Source: an uncultured Bacteroidales bacterium
GTDB lineage: Bacteria; Bacteroidota; Bacteroidia; Bacteroidales; Bacteroidaceae
DNA length: 64,000 nucleotides
Assembly (NCBI GenBank): GCA_937916465.1
Contig: CALFTK010000019.1
Coordinates: 8,603-72,602, forward strand
Direction: 5' to 3'
Shown here: positions 1-8,685 of the stretch, in pieces
Layout: every line of letters starts with the position of its first letter
Position numbering within the stretch: the first letter of the stretch is position 1
Notes under the pieces: model-generated
Databases searched by the model: none
What the model saw: only the letters and a program-made list of their open reading frames with translations
Told to the model about the DNA's origin: nothing
Program-made: the position numbers and the translations under genes

Positions 1-2412
1 ATTGAAGATCAGCCTCAACCTATATCAAAATGGAAACTCTCTACCGATGGTGTAGGCGATGCCGATGCAATGATAAGCCGTGTAACTCAAGCCGATATGG
101 ATAGATTTGCCACTGCATTGAATAAGTACGGTTACAAAGCAGGAAGTACCAATCTGAATGATGGCAATGTACAAAATCGCAAGATATTAGCCAGATTGGA
201 TTGGAATATTTCAGATAAGCACAACCTGATGCTTCGTTATAATCTTACCAACAATACTTCATGGGCTACACCAAATAATAATTCAACAGTTGGAACTTCA
301 GCTCCATCTTATCGTATTTCAGACAAAGGTTATGTATTCCGTAACAGTTGCTATAACATAAATGACGATGCATGGTCTGCTGTAGCAGAACTTAACAGTC
401 GTTTTTCCAATAGTCTGTCAAACAGATTATTGGCAACAATATCAGAAGTAAGTAACTTGCGTGGGTCTGAATCGCCTCTATTCCCGTATATTGATATTTG
501 GGATGGAAATGGTGATATTTTTATGGGTGCGGGTTATGAACCATTTTCTTACAACACAGGCAACGCCACAAATACACTCAATATAAAAGACGAAGTAAGA
601 TGGACTATAGGCAACAACATTCTTACTGCCGGTATTAGCATGGAGCACCAGAAGGCAAAAACCGGCTACACAATGTATGGCACAGGTTATTATAAATACG
701 CTTCATTGGAAGATTTTGAACAGGGTAAAGCACCAATAGCATTTGGTTTTACCTATCCATACGATAATGTTTCAGACCCAATGTCAAAAGTATCGTTTGG
801 TCAGTATTCTCTATATTTGCAGAATGAAACCAGACCACTTAAAAATCTTATTCTTACATACGGATTCCGAGCCGATTTACTTGACTATCTGCAACCTATA
901 ACAACAAATATTCCTTTTAAATCACTTGATTGGACAGCTCATTACTATGCTGATGGTACTGCTCCTAAAGGATATGTATCGCCTGTTTTCGACACCGGCA
1001 GATGGCCAAAGAGCAATGTTCAATGGTCACCACGTTTAGGTTTCAATTGGACCAACAACAGCAATACTATTGTAGTACGTGGTGGTGCCGGACTCTTTAC
1101 CGGACGTATTCCATTGGTATTCTTTACCAATATCCCCAACTACAGCAATATGTTGCAGAACACAGTTATGATTAAGGACGATTCAAATGGATTGTTATCT
1201 GGTTTTGCAAACAATTTCCTGCATACCAACAATGACCTTAAAAAGTATCTGACAGCAAACGGATATCCTGCAGTATATAATCAGAATTCAGCAGTAAAAA
1301 GTGCAACTTTATGCGGTGTAAGTGAAGATTTCAAGTTACCACAAGTCCTAAAGACATCACTGGGAATAGATTGGATTCTCCCTCTTGAAATTCCTGCATC
1401 TATTTCAGTTGAAGGTATTTACAACAAGGATATAAATGCTGTAATGACAGAGAACCTGAACCTCTATACAGACCATAGTTATGGCAAGTTTACCGGTTCA
1501 GACAACAGAATAAACTATAGAGACAACATCAACGGAACCAATATTCACAAAAACGTAACCGGCGGTGCATCCATGCTTACAAATACCAATCGCGGTTATA
1601 GTTATAGTTTAAGTATATCTGCCAATATTCAACCTATTGAAAATCTGGATATTAATTTGGCATACATACACAACGAATCAAAGAGCGTATCTGATATGAC
1701 AGGTTCTTCACTCTATTCAACATGGAAGAATACTTTAAGCGTAAACAGTTCAAATGATGAAGTATTGAAACGAACATCATACGTAATCCCGGATAAGATA
1801 AGCGGTTATGTTACCTATACTTTGAAGAATGGCAAGAACAGTTCAACCACATTTGGTTTGTACTATGCCGGAATGAATTCAGGTCTATACAGCTATTCTT
1901 ATGCCAACGATATGAATGGAGACGGTTCTTCGGCCGACCTAATCTACATACCCGCATCAAAAGACGAAGTACTATTTGTAGATAATGGTAATTATACAGC
2001 TGCAGAGCAACAGGATGCTTTCTGGAACTTTGTGTGCAACGATCCATATTTGAGTGAACATAAAGGTGAATATGCCCAAGCCAATATGGCACGTATGCCT
2101 TGGTTTAACCGTTTTGATATAAGGGTAGTGGAGAACATAGGTTTCAAGGTAGGTAATGACATTCATAAGATACAACTGTCACTCGACCTTATGAATGCAT
2201 CAAATCTACTCTCCAACAAATGGGGTGTAAGACAAACAGCATCAGCATGTAATAATGGCAAGATACTAACTTATAAAGGTGTAAATTCAGAAGGAAAACC
2301 GCTATATACACTCTATTCAAATAAAGAGGGACTTCTATCAAAACAGTTTGATACACTGAAAAGCAGTGACAATTGTTGGTTCCTTCAGTTAGGACTCAAA
2401 TATATCTTCTGA
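1..2412 (+). CDS. TonB-dependent receptor, Oar-like (5' end outside window)
   Basis: C-terminal part of an outer-membrane TonB-dependent transporter. The frame is open from base 1, so the signal peptide, any carboxypeptidase-regulatory-like domain and most of the plug lie upstream. What is visible (about 803 residues) is beta-barrel: alternating aromatic/polar strands such as LARLDWNISDKHNLMLRYNL, extracellular loops rich in Asn/Ser/Gly, a MARMPWFNRFDIRV segment near the end typical of Oar/CarbopepD-type receptors, and a final strand ending in YIF with a terminal Phe for barrel insertion. The substrate cannot be told. No SusD-like partner follows; the next gene is convergent and starts its stop codon at the next base. 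Family call firm, ligand unknown. Confidence 0.85.
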   Translation: MEDQPQPISKWKLSTDGVGDADAMISRVTQADMDRFATALNKYGYKAGSTNLNDGNVQNRKILARLDWNISDKHNLMLRYNLTNNTSWATPNNNSTVGTSAPSYRISDKGYVFRNSCYNINDDAWSAVAELNSRFSNSLSNRLLATISEVSNLRGSESPLFPYIDIWDGNGDIFMGAGYEPFSYNTGNATNTLNIKDEVRWTIGNNILTAGISMEHQKAKTGYTMYGTGYYKYASLEDFEQGKAPIAFGFTYPYDNVSDPMSKVSFGQYSLYLQNETRPLKNLILTYGFRADLLDYLQPITTNIPFKSLDWTAHYYADGTAPKGYVSPVFDTGRWPKSNVQWSPRLGFNWTNNSNTIVVRGGAGLFTGRIPLVFFTNIPNYSNMLQNTVMIKDDSNGLLSGFANNFLHTNNDLKKYLTANGYPAVYNQNSAVKSATLCGVSEDFKLPQVLKTSLGIDWILPLEIPASISVEGIYNKDINAVMTENLNLYTDHSYGKFTGSDNRINYRDNINGTNIHKNVTGGASMLTNTNRGYSYSLSISANIQPIENLDINLAYIHNESKSVSDMTGSSLYSTWKNTLSVNSSNDEVLKRTSYVIPDKISGYVTYTLKNGKNSSTTFGLYYAGMNSGLYSYSYANDMNGDGSSADLIYIPASKDEVLFVDNGNYTAAEQQDAFWNFVCNDPYLSEHKGEYAQANMARMPWFNRFDIRVVENIGFKVGNDIHKIQLSLDLMNASNLLSNKWGVRQTASACNNGKILTYKGVNSEGKPLYTLYSNKEGLLSKQFDTLKSSDNCWFLQLGLKYIF

Positions 2413-3309
2413 TTATAAGAAACAAATTGCTATAGCGGCTATAACAAAGCCGACAATCTGGTGGGGTTTCATCTTTTCATGGTAGAAACCCCATCCTGCT
2501 ATTACACCTATTGCAACTATACCTATATTATGCAATGGAAACAAAAGCTCTGTTTTTATACTCTTCATTGCCACCATCAACAGATATGTGCAGAAGAAAT
2601 TGCTTGCTCCTAATGCAATACCACCCAGAATATTCTTCCATTTTAGCATCATGGCAAGTTTCGATTTCTTGTTGAATATTATAAACACTCCCCCCATAAC
2701 TGCAGCACTTATAAATATCACAAACGTAACCATAGATAATTGCTGATTAACAGATGTGTCTGACAATGAACTATTTGAAGATATAGAGTGTTGTACCAGT
2801 TTAAGAAAAGAGTTACTTAGACCAAACATAACAAACACAGATAATGGTATTATTATGTCCAAGACAGATTTGTCACCTCTCTCTGAACCGCTGTTCTCTC
2901 TTTTCTGCCATACAATAAGCGACATGGCAAACAATATTACTATAATTGCAATCCATTGCGGTTTCTCACTACCCGGAATAAAAAGATAGTTTACCAATAT
3001 AGGGATAATCATTGAAACTCTGCTTGATACTGTAGATATGGCAACACCAACTCTTATTGTACAAACAGACAATACCATCATACCCAATATAAAAATCAGG
3101 CCGGTAAATATTGCAGGGTAAAACCAGTCTGTCTGTACAGGATTGACAAATCCGTTACTGCCATTATATGAAAAAACCAGACTTAAAACTGTGGCTGCCA
3201 AATAGTTGTATATAATTGCAGGCATTGTATCTATATTTTTAAGCTTAAATATCTTAAATAGTATAGAAAACAGAGCCGCACATATTGTAGCTAATATTAG
3301 TGCAATCAT
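2413..3309 (-). CDS. EamA/DMT-superfamily transporter
   Basis: Inner-membrane protein of about 298 residues with roughly ten hydrophobic segments, beginning MIALILATICAALFSILFK and ending in a helix (IVGFVIAAIAICFL). Length and pattern fit the drug/metabolite transporter superfamily; the Pro-rich cytosolic segment near PLHNIGIVAIGVIAGW is typical of the second EamA repeat. A longer frame reaches an ATG at 3381, but the minus-strand -7 box lies at 3379-3386, so that ATG would precede the transcript; I therefore place the start at 3309. The gene is divergent from the nicotinamidase gene, raising the possibility of a vitamin or metabolite cargo, but that is only proximity. Substrate unknown. Confidence 0.75.
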   Translation of the reverse strand: MIALILATICAALFSILFKIFKLKNIDTMPAIIYNYLAATVLSLVFSYNGSNGFVNPVQTDWFYPAIFTGLIFILGMMVLSVCTIRVGVAISTVSSRVSMIIPILVNYLFIPGSEKPQWIAIIVILFAMSLIVWQKRENSGSERGDKSVLDIIIPLSVFVMFGLSNSFLKLVQHSISSNSSLSDTSVNQQLSMVTFVIFISAAVMGGVFIIFNKKSKLAMMLKWKNILGGIALGASNFFCTYLLMVAMKSIKTELLFPLHNIGIVAIGVIAGWGFYHEKMKPHQIVGFVIAAIAICFL

Positions 3310-3378
3310 AGATGTATAAATTGTATTATATGTGAAAATTTGATGTAAAATTACTCTTTTATATGCATAATAATTATA

Positions 3379-3404
3379 CAAAAGTAAAGATTTTAGTAAA
3401 TTTG
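3379..3404. promoter_or_regulatory. Divergent promoter pair (-7 boxes) for DMT transporter and pncA
   Basis: On the minus strand TACTTTTG occupies 3379-3386; on the plus strand TAAATTTG occupies 3397-3404. Both match the Bacteroidota -7 consensus TAnnTTTG. They point away from each other with only 10 bp between, so the two polymerase footprints would overlap and initiation may be mutually exclusive. No clear -33 TTG was found for the plus-strand box. Confidence 0.55.
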
Positions 3405-3424
3405 CAACCTATTTATAAATAATT

Positions 3425-4078
3425 ATGAAGATGAAATTCAAACAAATTTTGATTGCAGTTATGGCTGTAGCAGCCACAACCCTTGTTTCGTGTGTTAATA
3501 AAGAACAGAAAACCAACAATGATTCTCAAATGGAACCAAGAAGTATTCTCATTACTGTAGATCTACAGAAAGATTTTATAAATGGTACGCTTCCTGCAAA
3601 AGATGCAGAGCAAATTATTCCTGCCATTAACAACGTAAAGCACAATTTCGATTTGCTTTACTTCACTTTGGACTGGCATCCTGCAAACCACTGTTCATTC
3701 ACCAAAGAGGGCGGAATATGGCCGGTACACTGTGTACACTACACTGAAGGAGCATCTATTCCCGATTGTATATTGGCAGACGTTGATGACTCAAAGCTTC
3801 TTTTCTATACAAAAGGTAAAGATGCAACAAAGGAAGAATATGGAGCTTTTACTGATATAGAAGCAGATAATCAGACTATGTTCAATGCGGGCGACAACGT
3901 TGTTGTTTGCGGTATAGCATCGGAATATTGCGTTCTGGAAACACTTAAAGAGGTGGTTCGTCTTAGCAAAGCCATAGGCTTTAATGTCAGCGTATTCTTA
4001 GATGGTGTAGCATGCATAGAGAACCATGATGTACTGTTGGAATACATGAAAGCCGAAGGAATAAAAGAGTACAAATAA
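3425..4078 (+). CDS. pncA: Nicotinamidase/isochorismatase-family hydrolase with lipoprotein signal
   Basis: Hydrolyses nicotinamide to nicotinate plus ammonia. The isochorismatase fold carries a full nicotinamidase set: catalytic Asp46 (VDLQKDF), Lys130 and Cys169 (ASEYCV), and metal ligands Asp83, His85 (DWHP) and His102. The first 23 residues form a lipoprotein signal (KFKQILIAVMAVAATT then lipobox LVSC, Cys23), so the mature enzyme would be lipid-anchored outside the cytoplasm, which is unusual for PncA. An internal ATG at 3530 (Met36) could give a cytosolic form that begins just before the fold. pncB starts 12 nt downstream, so the two probably form an NAD salvage operon. Function strong; localisation inferred from the signal. 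Confidence 0.88.
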   Translation: MKMKFKQILIAVMAVAATTLVSCVNKEQKTNNDSQMEPRSILITVDLQKDFINGTLPAKDAEQIIPAINNVKHNFDLLYFTLDWHPANHCSFTKEGGIWPVHCVHYTEGASIPDCILADVDDSKLLFYTKGKDATKEEYGAFTDIEADNQTMFNAGDNVVVCGIASEYCVLETLKEVVRLSKAIGFNVSVFLDGVACIENHDVLLEYMKAEGIKEYK

Positions 4079-4090
4079 TAACCGATATAC

Positions 4091-5290
4091 ATGAATAAAG
4101 ATACTGCTATCATCAGTATGATTGAGAACGATTTATACAAGTTCTCAATGTCATATTACTATCAGAGAACCACTCCTGAAGGAATAGGTACTTTCAGTTT
4201 TACAGACAGAAACGGTTTGGAATTCACACCCGAATTTGTAGAACTTCTTAAAGAGGAGTTCAAGAAACTGGAATCGTTGGTACTTACCGACGAAGAGTTC
4301 AACTGGTGTATAGCAAATATCTACTTTATACCACGCTGCTATTTTGAATGGTTGCGTGGTTTCAGATTCGATTCATCTATTATTCAAATTTCCTTAGACG
4401 AAAAGAATCATCTGCATATAGAGGCAACTGACAATATCTATAAGGTAACACTTTACGAAATACCCATACTTTCCACAGTATCAGAAGTTTATTTCAGATA
4501 TATGAATTTGGGTGAACCCGATTGGGACTACATCTATTCACAACTGGAACGTAAAGTGGCCATATCAAACGAACATAAGATTAAATTTGCCAACTTTGGT
4601 ATGCGTCGCAGATATTCTCACATTGTAGAAGACCGTGTAACAGAATATTTAGCAAAGAATGCAGACTACTTTATAGGCTCATCAACAGTCTATTTTGCAA
4701 TGAAATATCAGTCTGTAAAGAAAGATTTGAAACCCATTGGCACAATGGCTCACGAACTGATGATGGCTACTGCGGCATTTATGGGTCCCAAAGAGGCTAA
4801 CTACTATGTAATGCGTAAATGGGCAGAGATATACGGAGGTGCTATGGGTACCATGCTTCCCGACTGCTTTACATCAGAAGTCTTCTTCAGGAATTTCAGT
4901 CTTGATATGGCAAAGTTATATGATGGTGTACGCCATGACAGCGGTGATCCACTTGAGTTTGGCGATAAGATGATTGCAAAATATGAATCATACCATATAG
5001 ACCCAAGAACCAAATCGATAGTATTCAGTGATTCGCTCGATTTTGACAAAGCTCTGGAGATACAGAACTACTTTAAGGATAGGATAGGGGTATCGTTTGG
5101 TATAGGCACCAATTTAACAAATGATGTAGGTACCTCAAAACCTTTGAACATCGTAATGAAGTTGAAAACATTCCAGGTTAATCCGCGTCAGCACGTTTAT
5201 AGATGCGTTAAATTGTCGGATGTTCCAGGTAAAGAGATAGGTGACCCGGACGAAGTTCATAGCTACAAGGTAATTCTTGGACTTATCTGA
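4091..5290 (+). CDS. pncB: Nicotinate phosphoribosyltransferase
   Basis: Cytosolic enzyme of the Preiss-Handler pathway: nicotinate + PRPP + ATP gives nicotinate mononucleotide. At 399 residues it has the usual size of the bacterial PncB branch. Recognisable segments are the N-terminal DLYKFSMSYYY (substrate-facing aromatic patch), the catalytic His region after FGMRRRYS, GTMAHELMMA, and the phosphate-binding stretch around GVRHDSGDPLEFGDK and FGIGTNLTND. It starts 12 nt after the nicotinamidase gene, consistent with one transcript supplying and using nicotinate. Nothing suggests damage. The gene ends just before an independent promoter for the nif3-like gene. Confidence 0.95.
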   Translation: MNKDTAIISMIENDLYKFSMSYYYQRTTPEGIGTFSFTDRNGLEFTPEFVELLKEEFKKLESLVLTDEEFNWCIANIYFIPRCYFEWLRGFRFDSSIIQISLDEKNHLHIEATDNIYKVTLYEIPILSTVSEVYFRYMNLGEPDWDYIYSQLERKVAISNEHKIKFANFGMRRRYSHIVEDRVTEYLAKNADYFIGSSTVYFAMKYQSVKKDLKPIGTMAHELMMATAAFMGPKEANYYVMRKWAEIYGGAMGTMLPDCFTSEVFFRNFSLDMAKLYDGVRHDSGDPLEFGDKMIAKYESYHIDPRTKSIVFSDSLDFDKALEIQNYFKDRIGVSFGIGTNLTNDVGTSKPLNIVMKLKTFQVNPRQHVYRCVKLSDVPGKEIGDPDEVHSYKVILGLI

Positions 5291-5320
5291 TTGATTATTT
5301 GAGAATTTATTGTACTTTTG
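5291..5320 (+). promoter_or_regulatory. Promoter of nif3/zinc-ribbon operon
   Basis: TACTTTTG at 5313-5320 matches the Bacteroidota -7 box, with TTG at 5291-5293 placed 19 bp upstream as a -33 element. The likely ATG is 5345, giving a 5' leader of roughly 20 nt. Confidence 0.6.
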
Positions 5321-5344
5321 CAGAGAAATCATTAGACAAAGGTG

Positions 5345-6124
5345 ATGACAATAGGGAAAATTATTGATGCCCTTGAAGGATTCGCGCCTCTGCCACTGCA
5401 AGATGATTTTGATAATTCAGGCTTGCAGGTAGGGTTGACAGAGACGGAAGCTACAGGGGCTTTATTGTGTTTGGACGTGACCGAAGCAGTGGTTTATGAA
5501 GCCATTGCAAATGGTTGCAACCTTATTATATCACATCACCCGCTGTTGTTTTCACCATTAAAACGCATTTCCAACAGCAATTATATAGGACGTTGTGTTA
5601 TTAAAGCCATAAAACATGATATAACTATATATGCTGCACATACGAACCTGGACAATGCATCATGCGGTGTCAACAAACAAATAGCCAATTTGTTAAAACT
5701 AAAAGACACTGCTCCTTTACAGGACAAAGGCAATGGCAATGGCGCAGGAATAATAGGTTATCTGCCTGAATGTTTAACAGAAAAACAGTTGTTGGAAGCA
5801 TTGCAAACACTGTTTAAGGTACCGGCTATAAAACATAATGGCAACTTAGGTAAACCTATATCAAAAGTGGCTTTATGTGGAGGTTCCGGAGCATTTCTGA
5901 TTCCTGACGCAATAGCCTGCAAGGCCGATGCTTTTATAACCGGTGAAATTGGTTTTCACAAAATGTTCGGTTATGACGGTACTATTAAGTTGATTGAATT
6001 GGGACACTACGAAAGTGAACAGTTCACTGTAGATTTGCTTTACAACAAGCTTAATAAAGAATTCAGCGAACTGAAACTGGTTAAAACAAACGTTAAGACC
6101 AACCCCATAAATTATTGTATATAA
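5345..6124 (+). CDS. Nif3-like dinuclear metal-centre protein
   Basis: Member of the NIF3/YbgI/YqfO family (hexameric di-metal proteins, sometimes labelled GTP cyclohydrolase I type 2; cellular role still unsettled). Metal ligands are visible: the paired His in ISHHPLLF, His/Asp in AAHTNLDNA, and the C-terminal GHYESE with His and Glu. It is 259 residues, i.e. the short form without the central PII-like insertion found in longer homologues. A GTG lies one codon upstream (5342), but ATG 5345 gives the normal MTIGKIIDALEGFAP start. It overlaps no other likely start; the zinc-ribbon gene begins 23 nt after its stop. This Nif3/zinc-ribbon pairing recurs in bacteria. Confidence 0.88.
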   Translation: MTIGKIIDALEGFAPLPLQDDFDNSGLQVGLTETEATGALLCLDVTEAVVYEAIANGCNLIISHHPLLFSPLKRISNSNYIGRCVIKAIKHDITIYAAHTNLDNASCGVNKQIANLLKLKDTAPLQDKGNGNGAGIIGYLPECLTEKQLLEALQTLFKVPAIKHNGNLGKPISKVALCGGSGAFLIPDAIACKADAFITGEIGFHKMFGYDGTIKLIELGHYESEQFTVDLLYNKLNKEFSELKLVKTNVKTNPINYCI

Positions 6125-6147
6125 ATGACAAACAAAATATTTTGATT

Positions 6148-6972
6148 ATGGCAAAAGAGAAAAGAGATCCGGCGGATTTTTCAGTAGAAGAGAAACTGAA
6201 ATCCCTTTACCAGTTACAGACCATGTTGTCTGAAATTGACAAGATTAAAACTCTACGTGGTGAATTACCACTGGAAGTACAGGACCTTGAAGATGAAATA
6301 GTAGGTTTAAGCACTCGTATTGAAAAGAACAAAACCGAGATTGCAGAATTGACTAAAGCTGTAAGTGAAAACAAAATCAGCATGGAGGCTTCAAGAGCAA
6401 CCATAGCAAAATACAAGGAACAGCAGGACAATGTACGTAACAACAGAGAATACGACGCTCTAAACAAAGAGATTGAGTTCAAATCATTGGAGATAGAACT
6501 CAACGAAAAACATATACGCGAATACACCAACTCCATAACTGCAAAGAGTGAAGAGATGGAACGCAACCTAGCTCTGATTACTGAAAAGAGACAGGAATTG
6601 GAAATAAAAAAGACTGAACTTGACGAAATAATCAGCGAAACTCGTTTGGAAGAGGAAAAACTGCGTGAAAAATCAAAGAATCTTGAAATTACAATAGATC
6701 CAAGACTCTTGCTTTCATTCAAACGTATCAGAAAAAATACCCGCAATGGTTTGGGAATTGTATATGTAGAACGTGGTGCTTGCGGTGGTTGCTTTAACAA
6801 AATTCCACCTCAGAGACAGCTTGATATACGTCTTCGTAAAAAGATTATTGTATGCGAATATTGTGGTCGTATTATTATTGACCCACAATTGGCAGGTATA
6901 GAAGAGACTCCTGTAGCAGCTCCGGCTCCAAAGAAAAGAGCAAGCAAAAAGAGCAGTGCAGAAAAAGAGTAA
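6148..6972 (+). CDS. C4-type zinc-ribbon, coiled-coil protein (FlgZ/CT398-like family)
   Basis: About 274 residues, almost wholly a long antiparallel coiled coil (Glu/Lys-rich heptads over residues 15-190, e.g. IETLRGELPLEVQDLEDEI-like segments), followed by a C4 zinc ribbon: CGGC in GACGGCFNKIPP and CEYC before GRIII. The tail is Ala/Pro/Lys-rich. The family, known from Helicobacter HP0958 and Chlamydia CT398, has been tied to RNA, flagellar or secretion partners, but no role is established in Bacteroidota. ATG 6148 (MAKEKRD) is preferred to an upstream ATG at 6115 that overlaps the nif3 gene. Sits in the nif3 operon and ends at a hairpin terminator. Confidence 0.82.
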   Translation: MAKEKRDPADFSVEEKLKSLYQLQTMLSEIDKIKTLRGELPLEVQDLEDEIVGLSTRIEKNKTEIAELTKAVSENKISMEASRATIAKYKEQQDNVRNNREYDALNKEIEFKSLEIELNEKHIREYTNSITAKSEEMERNLALITEKRQELEIKKTELDEIISETRLEEEKLREKSKNLEITIDPRLLLSFKRIRKNTRNGLGIVYVERGACGGCFNKIPPQRQLDIRLRKKIIVCEYCGRIIIDPQLAGIEETPVAAPAPKKRASKKSSAEKE

Positions 6973-6987
6973 AATAACAATAGAATA

Positions 6988-7020
6988 GGGGTGACACTTC
7001 AAAAGTGACACCCCATTTTA
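6988..7020. terminator. Bidirectional terminator between zinc-ribbon gene and HsdR-N gene
   Basis: Inverted repeat: 11-nt arms 6988-6998 and 7004-7014 (GGGGTG/CACCCC plus CACT/AGTG with one A-A mismatch), 5-nt loop, followed by ATTTTATTTAT on the plus strand and preceded by A-rich sequence that serves as a T-rich tail on the minus strand. It lies between two convergent genes. Confidence 0.8.
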
Positions 7021-7021
7021 T

Positions 7022-7471
7022 TTATATAGAATTATAATCGGGAATATCATTAAGAAAAACATAACCTCCTGTTTCGTAATCCACCTTTACGCAATAATGA
7101 TTCATTCCATTACTAACAATTAAATAATCTACCTTAAGAGCTACATTATATCTGGAAATCTGAGCAAAAACATCGCCAGTAATCTTAACAGTAGGAGCCT
7201 TATACTCCACTATCAGCTTTGGACAACCATTAGTGTCATATATAACAGTATCGCATCTCTTCTTTACTTTTCCAATCGTAATAGAACTTTCATTTGCAAT
7301 ATGAGACATAGGATACAGTTTATACTTAACCAGATAATTCACAAAGTGTTGGCGCACCCACTCTTCGGGGGTGTTTTTAACCCATTTTTTGCGAATAGGA
7401 TCAAATATAAATATCAAACCATTCTGTTCGCGCATTTTTGGTTCAAAAGCGGGTAAATTTAAGTTATCCAT
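7022..7471 (-). CDS. HsdR N-terminal-domain (PD-(D/E)XK nuclease-like) orphan protein
   Basis: A 149-residue stand-alone version of the type I restriction R-subunit N-terminal domain. Nuclease-fold residues are present: Glu61, Asp74 (RCDTVIY), then Glu89-x-Lys91 (VEYKAP), plus a conserved Gln (QISRYN). No helicase motor and no HsdM or HsdS gene is nearby, so it is not a restriction system as such. It is divergent from holA (87 bp between the starts), a neighbourhood I believe is common in Bacteroidales, which hints at a housekeeping DNA role. The catalytic set looks intact, but activity is not known. The product is cytosolic with no signal or membrane segment. Confidence 0.78.
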   Translation of the reverse strand: MDNLNLPAFEPKMREQNGLIFIFDPIRKKWVKNTPEEWVRQHFVNYLVKYKLYPMSHIANESSITIGKVKKRCDTVIYDTNGCPKLIVEYKAPTVKITGDVFAQISRYNVALKVDYLIVSNGMNHYCVKVDYETGGYVFLNDIPDYNSI

Positions 7472-7487
7472 ATTAACTCTTCAATTA

Positions 7488-7520
7488 TTGGACGCGCAAC
7501 GTATCTTTTTTATAACTTTG
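7488..7520 (+). promoter_or_regulatory. holA promoter
   Basis: TAACTTTG at 7513-7520 matches TAnnTTTG; TTG at 7488-7490 lies 22 bp upstream. holA begins at 7558, leaving a leader of about 33 nt. Confidence 0.55.
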
Positions 7521-7557
7521 TAAGTAATTACTGCAAATTTACTTATTTCAAATTAGA

Positions 7558-8601
7558 ATGGCAACATCAGGTGTAGCATATAGAACCATAATGGGTGACT
7601 TAAAACAGGGTATTTACAGCCCAATCTATTATTTAATGGGCGAAGAATCCTTCTTTATTGATTCCATTTCAGATTATATAAGAGAGAATGCATTGAGCGA
7701 AGAAGAGAGAGATTTTAACCAGATAGTTGTCTATGGCGCCGATACCACAATGAGCGAAGTGGTTCAGAGAGCAAAAGCCTACCCAATGGGTGCCAATAGA
7801 CAGGTTATAATTGTAAAAGAGGCTCAAACTCTCATTAAAGAACATAGTGGTGGTGTAGATCCGTTGGAAATTTTAGGTTCATATCTTCAAAATATTCAAC
7901 CTACAACCATACTTGTATTCTGTCACAAAAATGGAAAGTTAGATAGCAGAAAAAAGATAGCAGGAACCATTAAACAGGTTGGAATACTATTTGAATCGGC
8001 AAAAATCAAAGAGAATGAAATGCCGTTGTATATAAATGAGTATGTACGCGAAAAACAGATGACCATTTCAGAGAGGGCCACATCTATGATTATTGAGGCA
8101 GTTGGCACTGATATATCCCGATTAATAACAGAACTTGACAAACTTTATGTTGCATCAGGAGGAAACGGAAAAGAGATAACCCCCGATTTGGTAGAACAGA
8201 ATGTAGGTATAAGCAAAGAGTATAATGTCTTTGAATTCCAACGCGCTTTAATCAGCAAGGACATACTAAAAGCAAACAAAATAGCTTCATACTATGAAAA
8301 CAATTCCAAAAACTACCCAATCCAGATGATTACAGCAACAATTTTTGGATATTACTCAAATTTGATGTTAGCATTTTATTCACCAAACAAAACCGAACAA
8401 GGTGTTGCCGAATTTTTAGGTCTGAAGAATAGTTGGGGAGTAAAAGACTATATGACAGGCATGAAGAATTATACAGCCAGACAAGTGCTGGAGATAATAG
8501 GGTATATTAGAGAATATGATGCAAAATCTAAGGGTATAGATAATTCCGGCAATACAACAGACGGATTATTACGCGAGCTGTTATTTAAAATTTTGCACTG
8601 A
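7558..8601 (+). CDS. holA: DNA polymerase III, delta subunit
   Basis: Clamp-loader subunit that opens the beta sliding clamp during replication. At 347 residues it has the normal HolA length: N-terminal AAA-like domain with IYYLMGEESFFIDSI (the HolA signature YLLxGxE), the region around NRQVIIVKEAQTL, and a helical lid/collar with EITPDLVEQNVG and NVFEFQRAL. As expected for delta, it lacks a working Walker A motif. It has its own promoter and a hairpin terminator downstream, so it is probably monocistronic. The divergent neighbour encodes an HsdR-N-type nuclease-like protein. Confidence 0.93.
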   Translation: MATSGVAYRTIMGDLKQGIYSPIYYLMGEESFFIDSISDYIRENALSEEERDFNQIVVYGADTTMSEVVQRAKAYPMGANRQVIIVKEAQTLIKEHSGGVDPLEILGSYLQNIQPTTILVFCHKNGKLDSRKKIAGTIKQVGILFESAKIKENEMPLYINEYVREKQMTISERATSMIIEAVGTDISRLITELDKLYVASGGNGKEITPDLVEQNVGISKEYNVFEFQRALISKDILKANKIASYYENNSKNYPIQMITATIFGYYSNLMLAFYSPNKTEQGVAEFLGLKNSWGVKDYMTGMKNYTARQVLEIIGYIREYDAKSKGIDNSGNTTDGLLRELLFKILH

Positions 8602-8652
8602 TATACGGATTTACATTCAAATATTGAAATCTCAGTAAACAGAACATATTAA

Positions 8653-8685
8653 AGAGTGGTCACTTTATAGTAGCCACTCTTTTAA
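8653..8685 (+). terminator. holA terminator
   Basis: Stem AGAGTGG/CCACTCT (8653-8659 with 8674-8680) with further ACT/AGT pairing inside, loop TTTAT, followed by TTTTAATT. It lies about 50 nt after the holA stop. Confidence 0.75.

Noticed and set aside
6207..6800. 197-codon minus-strand frame opposite the zinc-ribbon gene
   Set aside because: Ser/Ile-rich mirror of a Glu/Lys coiled-coil gene; the plus-strand protein has clear zinc-ribbon and coiled-coil features.
7022..7471. Remnant of a type I restriction-modification locus
   Set aside because: No HsdM/HsdS fragments or helicase remains around it, the frame is intact, and it sits in a stable housekeeping setting.
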